This document shows positions 42,220-50,511 of a stretch of DNA of 64,000 nt, in pieces. Source of the DNA: Robiginitalea myxolifaciens (GTDB lineage: Bacteria > Bacteroidota > Bacteroidia > Flavobacteriales > Flavobacteriaceae); assembly GCF_900115205.1 (NCBI RefSeq), contig NZ_FOYQ01000002.1:558001-622000 (forward strand), written 5' to 3'. The stretch's first letter is position 1, and the number at the start of each line of letters is the position of its first letter. Below the pieces are notes generated by a model. The model made no database searches. It had not been told where the DNA came from and saw nothing but the letters and a program-made list of their open reading frames with translations. Both the position numbers and the translations under genes were made by a program.

Positions 42220-43593
42220 TTATTCTTCCCAAAAATCAGGCACCACATTATCACCAAGGGTACGGCAGTCCCCGCAAACCTTAGGGACAAACGTATATGT
42301 TCCAGGGCATGTTCCGATGCCCTCTCCATTTATGCCTGTAAACGTAATCAAGTCCAAATCGATATTCTCCACTAAAGAAAGTGGACATCCCCCACCGAAC
42401 ATTCCGGAAGCACAACGCGAGCGATGGGCATCCGGTGCCGAGCGATCCTCGCAAAAGAAGGGAAAAGGCGGCGGAGCTTCACCCGGAAAAAAGTCTGCAT
42501 AGTCAAAAAATATCCGTTGTTCAGAAGCATTGGCGGCTTCCACATAACCCAGAACAATTTCGTCTGAGCCATCGGTTCGCGAGACATTGGCAGTCAGGGC
42601 ACCCGGTTGTATCTGTGAAAACAAATTCTGGGATTCGCTAAAGTTATTCAGGGTTTCATAGTAGCCATAAGCATCTGCGGACTGTACCAACTGCCGCACC
42701 AGAATGCTGTAGCGGTGGGTGATTATAAAATCATCCCTGGGAATAAAACGAATCGGTTGCCGAGTAAGGGAACCAGTTGTACCCGAGGTTGCCTGAGGTT
42801 GAATAATCCGGTCCGAAGGACGTGTATTATAGCACACCTGCCGTTCCACTTCTCTTCGGATTAATTCCAGGTCATAGGTGATTACGGGTAACGCACAGGG
42901 ATCGTAATTGGTGAGTTCGAATTCCAGTTCGTTCCAACGGGGGGCGATGATTTTATAGGTCTCTTCATAGGTATAGCGCAAACGCGAAGTAGCTCCCGAA
43001 CCCGGTATGGCATCGGCGTATATCTGAATTCCCTCTACCCCGAAGTCGTTTGTAATGCGCTCGGCGCGTACATTGGCTACCGTGGCTACACCTTCTATAC
43101 GCAATGGATCCGAGCGATAATTCTGTCCGCCGGTTGCAATTTCCAGCTCGTAATCCACACCCTGGCTCAGGGCAAATTGGGAGTTAGACAGGTATTGGCC
43201 AGGCAGGGCTTCGGTAAAATCATATTGGCTTCCATCTCCTCCTCGCAATACGATGAGTGCCCCCTGCTCCCAGTCTACGGAATCCCGTTCGCCACGCAGT
43301 GTGGGGAGTAACGGGACAAAAGTAGTGTCAGTTTCCAGGTCTACCCGGGAGGAACTTCGACTGAGTAATACCTCCTGAGTTTTGAGCTGATCCGTCAAAA
43401 CGGCTTCCACAACCAACAGCCCGGCCCCGTCATTATCCGGTAATTCTTCCAGCGGTAATTCTTCAACACAGCCCAGCAATAGCATCAGGAGCAGAGAAGG
43501 AGTAAACAGACGGAATAGTTGCCGAACGATGCGTCCTATAATGGCCTGTGTTTGGTCCTGATGATCCATATACAGTATCTCTTTATCCTCCAT
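42220..43593 (-). CDS. DUF4249 family lipoprotein
   Basis: A 457-residue protein with a lipoprotein signal (hydrophobic stretch about 30-40, then LLGCVEELP) and the DUF4249 pattern: an N-terminal Ig-like part (LLVVEAVLTDQLKTQEVLLSRS) and a C-terminal Cys-rich end. DUF4249 proteins are regularly encoded after STN/TonB-dependent receptors in Bacteroidota and are thought to be surface partners of them; function is not proven. The ATG at 43593 shares one base with the receptor stop TGA; an in-frame TTG just before it is less likely. Confidence 0.85.
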   Translation of the reverse strand: MEDKEILYMDHQDQTQAIIGRIVRQLFRLFTPSLLLMLLLGCVEELPLEELPDNDGAGLLVVEAVLTDQLKTQEVLLSRSSSRVDLETDTTFVPLLPTLRGERDSVDWEQGALIVLRGGDGSQYDFTEALPGQYLSNSQFALSQGVDYELEIATGGQNYRSDPLRIEGVATVANVRAERITNDFGVEGIQIYADAIPGSGATSRLRYTYEETYKIIAPRWNELEFELTNYDPCALPVITYDLELIRREVERQVCYNTRPSDRIIQPQATSGTTGSLTRQPIRFIPRDDFIITHRYSILVRQLVQSADAYGYYETLNNFSESQNLFSQIQPGALTANVSRTDGSDEIVLGYVEAANASEQRIFFDYADFFPGEAPPPFPFFCEDRSAPDAHRSRCASGMFGGGCPLSLVENIDLDLITFTGINGEGIGTCPGTYTFVPKVCGDCRTLGDNVVPDFWEE

Positions 43594-46385
43594 CAAAACT
43601 TAAAATTATAGGTTATCGAAGGCACGGGAATCGCAAAAATTGAGCTTTGTAAAGCTTTAACCTCTCCCCCTTCAGAAACAAAGAATACCGAATAAGGGTT
43701 ATTTCGTCCGAGAACATTGTAGACCGAAATCGTCCAAAAACTGTGGGCCAGTTTATTCTTGCGATGATTCCCCTCGATATTGATACCCAAATCCAGGCGA
43801 TAAAAATCAGGTATGCGAAAAGCATTGCGCTCACTGTAGAACACGTAATCTGTATTATTCAGGCGGAAGGTTCCAACGGGATAGGTAATGGGCCTGCCCG
43901 TCTGGTAAACAAAATTCATGGATACGCTGTAGCGGCGGGTAAACCGATAATTAGCGATCAGGCTAAAATCGTGCGGCTTATCAAAGTTTGACGGGAAGAA
44001 TTCCCCATCATTGATGCGTTCTTCTTCGAACTCCCCGTCAAAACGATACAGGGAACGGGAGTAGGTATAACCCAGCCACCCGTTTAACTTGCCTTTGTTC
44101 TTTTTAAGGAGGACCTCAACCCCATAAGCTTGCCCATCGCCTTGCAGTACTTCAGTCTCGACGTTTTGATTCAGGAATAATTCAGAGCCCGTTTTAAAAT
44201 CGAGCACATCGACCATCCATTTATAATAGCCCTCGACGCTGAATTCATAGGTGTTATCCTGAAAATTTCGGAAATACCCCAGGCTGCCCTGATAGGCTTG
44301 CTGAGGGGCTATATTAAAATCACTGAGTTTCCAGGTATCGATTGGAGATATGGTCGTATTGTTCGAAAGGGTATGGATAAACTGGTAGGCATTGTGCAGA
44401 CTGAATTTTACCGAAGAGGTCTCATCGAGAAAATAACGGCCCGCCAGGCGTGCTTCGGGTCCTCCGTACCAACGAATGGGTTCGAGGGATCCGTATTCCG
44501 TAGTTCCACTTACACTGGCATCACTTCGAGGCTCCCCTTCATTGTATTCCCGCTGTGTAGCTTCACCCAGGGCCGTGTAAAATGGAAAACGCAAGCCCAG
44601 TTCCCACTGCCACTTCTCAGAAGGGGTCCAGGTATCTCCTATAAATAGTGCGCCTTCAAGAGCCTGTTCCCGGGGTATCAAAATATCCGGGAGCGCATTG
44701 TTGGCTCCCTGAGCCTCCCGGCTACCCGGATTCACGGAATAGAAGTTAGCCGCGACCCCATAGGTTAAGCGGTGCTTATCCCCTAAAGGCCTTTGTAAAA
44801 AGTATTTTAACTGGGTTTGGTTAATGCCATAATCCAATTCAAAATCGGTATTTGATTCCCCGTCAAAATCAATCCCAAAACGATAATCGCTATTCCCGGC
44901 AACCAAAGTCCCACGGGTGTTTTCGCTTATTTTATGGTCCCATCGCAGCGAAAGCAAAGCGTTGGAATATTGATAGAGGGAATCCTGGGTAATGCTGAAG
45001 GCATCCCGGGAAAAATACCCGGTTGCTCCTATGGCTCCATCCTCCCCAACCAAAGAATGTACCCGCACAATACCGTCAAAAAAGGAAGCCTGGCTGTTCT
45101 GTAAGGACTCCTCATCCAGGGAACGCAAAATCCAGTCGGCATAGGCCCCGCGTGCTCCGGCAATCAGGGAAGAGCGTTCCTGCTTTAAGGGGACTTCCAG
45201 TGCCAGGTTTGCGGTAACCGGCCCAATTGAGCCTTCCCCACTAATTTTTTCGGTGTTGCCATTGGTGCTGCGTATATCAAAGATGGAACTTAGGCGGCCG
45301 CCATATTCTACTGGGGGTGCTGCCTTATAAATATCCAGTCGGTCTGTGGTAAAGGGATTCAGCGCCTGAAAAATCCCGAAAAAATGCGTCGGGTTATAAA
45401 TTACCCCGTCGTCAAGAAGGATCAGGTTTTGATCTGTTCTACCCCCGCGAACATTAAAGCCTGAGGAACCCTCCCCGGCGGAGGAAATTCCCGGTAAGTT
45501 TCGGGCTACCTGCAGGATGTCTCGCTCCCCCAGCACCAGGGGAATATTCTTGGAGGCTTCGGATTCAATAGTTTCCGTTCCACTCGTAGCTTCCTCCACG
45601 TTCGCCGCCGCATCTGCCTCAACCACTACCTCATCGAGAAGTTCAATTCCTTCCTCCAATTCCAGATCAAGCGTACCATCGCCATAGATAACCACCTGAC
45701 GTTCCATGCTGGCAACACCCATGGCGGTAGCCGACAAGACGTGATATCCCCGGGGTAATTGCAATTGATAATTCCCCTGGGCATCGGTAACCGTACCAAT
45801 TCCCAGATTCCTAACGCGTAGTGCGAGATCCGGAATGGGCTCCCCAGTGTCGGATCTCAGGGCCCTTCCGGTTAAGGTATAAGAAGCAGCTAAATCATCG
45901 GCACTGGCCTTGCCAATTCGCGCAATTCCCAAATTACGCGTCCTTTGCCTTGCGCCATCGTTTAAAAACACCGGGGGTGGAAGCTGGGCAATTTGGCGGG
46001 CTTCCGGTGTTGCCTGCAGACTATCTGCCTCGGCATCAAAAAATCCTTCCGGTAACTGGTCATAAACCAAGGTGTTTCTGAGCAGATATACCCTTTTCTG
46101 TTCCCGGTCCACAAAAAAGTTTAATTCAGTATCTGCCAGCAGATCAGTAAGAATATCGCGAATGTCGTCGCTAGCCGAAATATCAGCGACTTCAATACCC
46201 TCAAGCCAGGTATCCAGATAGAAAAAAGTAACGCCCTTTTCTGCTTCCAACTTTTTGATAATAGTAAGCAGGTCGCTTGCTTCCTGATCAGTTTTGCTTT
46301 CCTGAGCAAAGCCCATAGTGGGGAGCAGACTCATAACAAGCACCATGCAAATTATCGCAGCCGTAAATCGGTAAGACTTTTTCAG
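43593..46385 (-). CDS. TonB-dependent receptor with STN and carboxypeptidase-like domains
   Basis: A 930-residue outer-membrane receptor when started at CTG 46385: KKSYRFTAAIICMVLVMSLL to GFAQ is then a complete signal peptide. The first ATG (46346) would remove its basic start. Next come an STN domain (about 35-105), a carboxypeptidase-like beta-sandwich (about 175-250), a plug (about 265-400; GFNVRGGRTDQNLILLDDGV) and a 22-strand barrel ending in NFKF. STN receptors relay ligand binding to an anti-sigma factor; here a divergent ECF sigma/anti-sigma pair lies next to it. The ligand is unknown. Confidence 0.9.
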   Translation of the reverse strand: MKKSYRFTAAIICMVLVMSLLPTMGFAQESKTDQEASDLLTIIKKLEAEKGVTFFYLDTWLEGIEVADISASDDIRDILTDLLADTELNFFVDREQKRVYLLRNTLVYDQLPEGFFDAEADSLQATPEARQIAQLPPPVFLNDGARQRTRNLGIARIGKASADDLAASYTLTGRALRSDTGEPIPDLALRVRNLGIGTVTDAQGNYQLQLPRGYHVLSATAMGVASMERQVVIYGDGTLDLELEEGIELLDEVVVEADAAANVEEATSGTETIESEASKNIPLVLGERDILQVARNLPGISSAGEGSSGFNVRGGRTDQNLILLDDGVIYNPTHFFGIFQALNPFTTDRLDIYKAAPPVEYGGRLSSIFDIRSTNGNTEKISGEGSIGPVTANLALEVPLKQERSSLIAGARGAYADWILRSLDEESLQNSQASFFDGIVRVHSLVGEDGAIGATGYFSRDAFSITQDSLYQYSNALLSLRWDHKISENTRGTLVAGNSDYRFGIDFDGESNTDFELDYGINQTQLKYFLQRPLGDKHRLTYGVAANFYSVNPGSREAQGANNALPDILIPREQALEGALFIGDTWTPSEKWQWELGLRFPFYTALGEATQREYNEGEPRSDASVSGTTEYGSLEPIRWYGGPEARLAGRYFLDETSSVKFSLHNAYQFIHTLSNNTTISPIDTWKLSDFNIAPQQAYQGSLGYFRNFQDNTYEFSVEGYYKWMVDVLDFKTGSELFLNQNVETEVLQGDGQAYGVEVLLKKNKGKLNGWLGYTYSRSLYRFDGEFEEERINDGEFFPSNFDKPHDFSLIANYRFTRRYSVSMNFVYQTGRPITYPVGTFRLNNTDYVFYSERNAFRIPDFYRLDLGINIEGNHRKNKLAHSFWTISVYNVLGRNNPYSVFFVSEGGEVKALQSSIFAIPVPSITYNFKF

Positions 46386-46459
46386 TGGTTAGGTAGTTTT
46401 TGAATTAGCAATTTTTAAACCCACCTAAAAGGTAAGTAAAATTTGTATCTTCCACTTAG

Positions 46460-47020
46460 ATGACCAGCGCTCAAATTTCAGATTGCGTAAGCCAAATGCA
46501 GCAAGGAGACAAAGCAGCCTTTCGCAAGCTATACGATATGTACGCAATAAATATTTGTGGTGCTATTAACCTGATAGTTTCTGATACAAACAAATCGGAA
46601 GAAATTTGTCAGGACGTTTTTCTTACCGTCTGGCAAAAATCAGCGCAATACAATCCATCGAAAGGCCGGTTTTTTACCTGGCTCCTGAACATTGCCCGCA
46701 ATCGGGCCATCGACCATGTGCGTTCTTCCACATTTAAACAGGAAAAACAAAACCTAAGTGCGGATTTACTCGTAGGTATTGCAGAAGATGGTGCCTTTGA
46801 AGATGAAGTGGTACATCCTCAAGAACATAATTTGAAACAGCTTATTGAAGGATTAACCCAGAAATGCCGGGAAATCATAGCATATCTCTATTTCAGGGGA
46901 TATACACAGAAAGCCGTCGCCGAGGAGTTGAAAATACCTCTTGGGACGGTTAAGACGCGCAATAGAGATTGTATTGGGCGACTGCGAAAAAATTTAAATG
47001 AACGAGATGGACGTCAGTAA
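46460..47020 (+). CDS. ECF RNA polymerase sigma factor
   Basis: A 186-residue ECF sigma factor with region 2 (about 25-95; SEEICQDVFLTVWQKS, WLLNIARNRAIDHVR) and region 4 (about 125-180; YTQKAVAEELKIPLGTVKTRNRDCI, a helix-turn-helix). It should direct transcription of a small regulon, most simply the divergent TonB-receptor operon and its own gene. The anti-sigma gene starts inside its 3' end (23-base overlap), so the two are translated together. Confidence 0.95.
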   Translation: MTSAQISDCVSQMQQGDKAAFRKLYDMYAINICGAINLIVSDTNKSEEICQDVFLTVWQKSAQYNPSKGRFFTWLLNIARNRAIDHVRSSTFKQEKQNLSADLLVGIAEDGAFEDEVVHPQEHNLKQLIEGLTQKCREIIAYLYFRGYTQKAVAEELKIPLGTVKTRNRDCIGRLRKNLNERDGRQ

Positions 47021-47807
47021 ATACATAGCCTCCGGGATTCTGGAACTCTATGTTGCCGGTGCGCTTTCTGAACAAGAAAATCAGGAAGTAGCGGCCCTGG
47101 CCCAGGAATATCCGGAGATCCTCGCAGAGGTTGAAGCCATTGAAGCCTCTATTCGTGAATTGGCTGCATCTTACGCATCCGGCGCAGCACCGGATTTTGC
47201 AGCCTTGGAATCCCAACTGACATCCCCTTCCGTTAAACAGTTGAAGCCAGGCGAGCCGGAACCCCGACGTTTCCGTCTTTGGGCGTACAGCGGTTGGGCA
47301 GCTGCCCTGATCATAGGTGCCGCTTCCCTCTACCTTTTACAAGAGCGCAATCGAATGGCTGGTGAATTAGATGGATTGCAGGAGGAAAATACCCAACTGG
47401 AAACCCAGATATCGCAGGCCCGCGAGGGACTGGAAAACGCCAATGCCACCTTAAAGGCTTTGGGCGAAAAAGGAATTCAGCTCGTTCCGCTTACCGGACA
47501 ACAAGTTGCCCCGGAAGCATATGCCCGGGCCTTTTGGAATACAGAAGCTAATCGTGTTTATATCGATGCCAATGGATTACCAGAGCCTCCTCCAGGCATG
47601 GTATATCAGGTTTGGTCCTTAAAGCTCGATCCGCTAACCCCAACCAGTCTGGGGTTATTGGAGGACTTTGCCGCCGATACCGATAAAATTTTTGCCCTGG
47701 CTAACCCGAATGATTCTGAAGCTTTTGGGATAACCCTGGAACCTGCAGGGGGAAGTGAATCCCCTACCCTGGAACAGCTATATACCCTGGGCGCAGTTTC
47801 CTCTTAA
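46998..47807 (+). CDS. Anti-sigma factor, RskA-like
   Basis: A 269-residue single-pass membrane protein: an N-terminal anti-sigma part (about 1-60; SGILELYVAGALSEQE), one TM (about 95-112), a coiled coil (about 115-160) and a periplasmic RskA C-terminal domain (about 165-265; YQVWSLKLDPLTPTSLGLL, ITLEPAGGSESPT). It should hold the ECF sigma factor at the membrane until released by an envelope signal. It is not the FecR type that normally works with STN receptors. The ATG at 46998 is used; 47007 is also possible. Confidence 0.9.
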   Translation: MNEMDVSKYIASGILELYVAGALSEQENQEVAALAQEYPEILAEVEAIEASIRELAASYASGAAPDFAALESQLTSPSVKQLKPGEPEPRRFRLWAYSGWAAALIIGAASLYLLQERNRMAGELDGLQEENTQLETQISQAREGLENANATLKALGEKGIQLVPLTGQQVAPEAYARAFWNTEANRVYIDANGLPEPPPGMVYQVWSLKLDPLTPTSLGLLEDFAADTDKIFALANPNDSEAFGITLEPAGGSESPTLEQLYTLGAVSS

Positions 47808-47946
47808 TTTCTTCGCTATAGCGCTGCATACAGCTTTCTTAAGAAATCCGACCAAGGGTTAAATCCCAGTTAAAATTGTAAGCCCAACGCAACTTTACGA
47901 ACTCATAAGAGTCTAAGTTGTAGAAAGTTGTTAGGTTGGTTACGAG

Positions 47947-47983
47947 ACCGCCCGGATGCTGAAAATTGCACCGGGCGGTTTTT
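47947..47983 (+). terminator. Strong Rho-independent terminator
   Basis: ACCGCCCGG(A)TGC / GCACCGGGCGGT (47947-47959 with 47968-47979) followed by TTTTTA. It lies 140 bases after the anti-sigma stop, leaving a structured spacer. Confidence 0.85.
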
Positions 47984-48029
47984 AGTTGCTCCTATATCTG
48001 CTTGGAGATAAGCTTGAAGATCTGCTTAC

Positions 48030-50501
48030 TTAAGGAAGGTCTAGAACCGAATCTACCCGGACCACCCTGCCCTCAGCGTTAATTGCCAGGGCTTTTATCC
48101 TGACCTCACCGGCAGTATCAGTTGGGGAAAAACTAAATGTTACCTCCCCGTTCTCGTCGGTTTTGAGCTCCGGATTCCAATAGACGGTTTGTTCGCCTTC
48201 GTGTTTTTTACTGCGATTCCCGGCGGAACTCATGGTTTCATCGAAATCTACAGGCTTCTTATACCCCTGATAAGTAATAGACCCGTCTTTCCGATTCAGG
48301 AATCGGGTTTTACCGCCGCTAATGGTATAGATCATCAACACCCCGGCAGCTTCGGCCTGAGGTCCGAACCTTGAAGTCTGGGCACGGTCGTGCGTATATT
48401 CAATGCGTTCAATATCCGTTGCCGGGACCAAAAAGAAAGGGGTGTCCCAATCTGCCCGGGGTTCTGGATTGGACTCGGGAGCAAATTCCAAAGGACTAAT
48501 GCTCATGCGTCTGCCGTCTAATACCCAAACCGGTTGGCTCCTTCGCCCTCGTAAACTGATTACCTGAGGTGAGGTCGTACCTTCACCCAAAATAACCAAA
48601 CCGGGTAATTGCCGCACTAAACTAAAGGTGGGTTTAGGGTTTTCCGGGTCCTGAAAAACGATATCGCTCTCCAAAGGAATCACACCATAGGCGCCTAAGG
48701 GAGTAATTTGCGGGCGCTTCTTACGCGCTTCCACTGTAGCCTCCTCCAAGGCGATCAAGCGTTTGGTATCGTATCGGATCTCGGAAAAATCTCCGTCCCG
48801 GTTTGCAGGTTCCCGACGGTATTTCTGAGGTTTGCCCGAAGCAATCCGATCACTTTTTGGAGTCTGTCCTCTTGCCAGACTTTTACCTTTTGTTTCAACC
48901 ACATCAAATAAATCGGAACCATCAAAGTCCGAAGCAAGCTGCTTGACCTTGACTAGCCTTCCCATTTCAGACTCGGCCTCGGTGCGAAATACCAATTGCA
49001 CTTCCCCTTCCAAATCGAGATTGTCCAGCGTAAAATATCCTCCTGAATTGGTTTGAACCTCCCGGATAACAACACCGTCATCAGTAGTGGCGGCCACTTG
49101 AATACGCGTATTCTGTAGCAGTTTATCATAGAGATTATACGCCCGGCCCCGGAATTCCAAACCCGATTGATAGGGATAGATAATCTCAGTTAATGGAAGC
49201 TCAATGCTAGTAAAGTTCTCCGTTGCAATGGCACGAAGGTCATTGATAAACTGACGATCGCGATAATTCCTTTGAATAAGGTTCGATTCGAATCCTCCGG
49301 AGGAATCTTCAGTACCCTGAATGGCAGAAACGGCAAACTCGGATGCGACCGGTTTCCCATTAGAATCCAGAGCCGTCAGCGTTACTTGTATGCTTCCATC
49401 CGATAATACCTGGCTTTCCTTTAATGCAATAGAATAGCCATCGTTTTGATCCTTAAGCACGTCTATGTAGGTGCTCGAAAGTTCATTTCCGACTTGATCG
49501 CTAACCACCACTTGGGTTTTTCCTGCCGGTAAATTCGCTTTGGGAACTTCCAGGAAACGCTCCTCTCCCTGACTTAATCGAAGACTTTCTCGAAACAATT
49601 CAAAACCACCGTTGCTGCCAGTGATAAAGACATCTGTGGGCTCTTGTATCCCACTTTGGGTAATAGCGAATTTGTAGTTCTTTTTATTCAAAGAGTTAAC
49701 GGCAATAGAATATCCGCTGTCCCGAACATCCGCTAAGGGAAGTTCCTGGCTTCCGCTTATAGTAAAAACATATTCGGAATTCGCGTCAGGTTCCAGGTAG
49801 GCCATCGCCAATCCCTGATCGTAAGCAATAATAGGAATTCGCTGATCTGATTGTAATGACCGGATATATCCTACGGCCTTCCCTGCAGGCAATTCAGAAG
49901 TTGAATAGGTAAAAACAATGCGCTTCTTGATACCCGCTATTAGCTCCCCTCCTTCCGGAAAGTACCTGGGTGGCTCCAGGGAAGAATTGACTTCGTTTGG
50001 CACAGCACTGTCCTGTGATGCCTTGTTATTCCGGGCTTCGCTAATCTTTATCCTGAAAATTTCCGGAGCGGCTGGTCCATAATTCCCCATCCATTGCGTG
50101 TAAAAACGCAGCTCATAGGTGCCGGCATCCAGGTTTTTTGGCAATGCCGTACCTCCCTGTACCTTCCCGGATCGAATCGGAAAACGTTCAGATTCTATGG
50201 TTTCCCCTGCAGAATTCCGAATATCCAGGTGTAGCACGCGGCTCAGTCCGCCTAATCTGTTATTGGGGCCGCTTTGCAGTACGCCCTTGAAAAATAACGG
50301 GTCCCCGGCTCGATATGCTGTGCGATCGAGTTGCAGCACCAAATGCTCTTTCCATTGGTAAAGCGAATCAATCGCTTCGGTATTTTGATCCTCAATGGTA
50401 AGATCGATATCCGCCTCGGCTCGAAATTCCCGAACATCGGGTTGGCCGAATACCTGAGCTGAAAATGTAACTGCTAATAAATAAACCAAATACTTCCTCA
50501 T
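48030..50501 (-). CDS. MG2-like/plug-like exported protein without barrel
   Basis: An 823-residue protein with a signal peptide (1-19). An MG2-like domain (about 50-155; LVLQLDRTAYRAGDPLFFKG, then YTQWMGNYG) leads to more beta-sandwich domains, including an A2M-like and a carboxypeptidase-like one (about 440-530), then a plug-like module (about 600-740; RQLPGLVILGEGTTSPQVISLRG, VWVLDGRRM, IERIEYT), and a C-terminal A2M-like strand set (YWNPELKTDENGEVTFSFSP). It has no barrel. The gene follows its paralogue after ten bases. Such proteins are common in Bacteroidota but their role is unproven. Confidence 0.8.
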   Translation of the reverse strand: MRKYLVYLLAVTFSAQVFGQPDVREFRAEADIDLTIEDQNTEAIDSLYQWKEHLVLQLDRTAYRAGDPLFFKGVLQSGPNNRLGGLSRVLHLDIRNSAGETIESERFPIRSGKVQGGTALPKNLDAGTYELRFYTQWMGNYGPAAPEIFRIKISEARNNKASQDSAVPNEVNSSLEPPRYFPEGGELIAGIKKRIVFTYSTSELPAGKAVGYIRSLQSDQRIPIIAYDQGLAMAYLEPDANSEYVFTISGSQELPLADVRDSGYSIAVNSLNKKNYKFAITQSGIQEPTDVFITGSNGGFELFRESLRLSQGEERFLEVPKANLPAGKTQVVVSDQVGNELSSTYIDVLKDQNDGYSIALKESQVLSDGSIQVTLTALDSNGKPVASEFAVSAIQGTEDSSGGFESNLIQRNYRDRQFINDLRAIATENFTSIELPLTEIIYPYQSGLEFRGRAYNLYDKLLQNTRIQVAATTDDGVVIREVQTNSGGYFTLDNLDLEGEVQLVFRTEAESEMGRLVKVKQLASDFDGSDLFDVVETKGKSLARGQTPKSDRIASGKPQKYRREPANRDGDFSEIRYDTKRLIALEEATVEARKKRPQITPLGAYGVIPLESDIVFQDPENPKPTFSLVRQLPGLVILGEGTTSPQVISLRGRRSQPVWVLDGRRMSISPLEFAPESNPEPRADWDTPFFLVPATDIERIEYTHDRAQTSRFGPQAEAAGVLMIYTISGGKTRFLNRKDGSITYQGYKKPVDFDETMSSAGNRSKKHEGEQTVYWNPELKTDENGEVTFSFSPTDTAGEVRIKALAINAEGRVVRVDSVLDLP

Positions 50502-50511
50502 AGCACTAGTT

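Noticed and set aside
46437-46445. Promoter -7 element TAAAATTTG before the ECF sigma gene
   Set aside because: It has three bases between TA and TTTG rather than two, and no TTG at the -33 distance.
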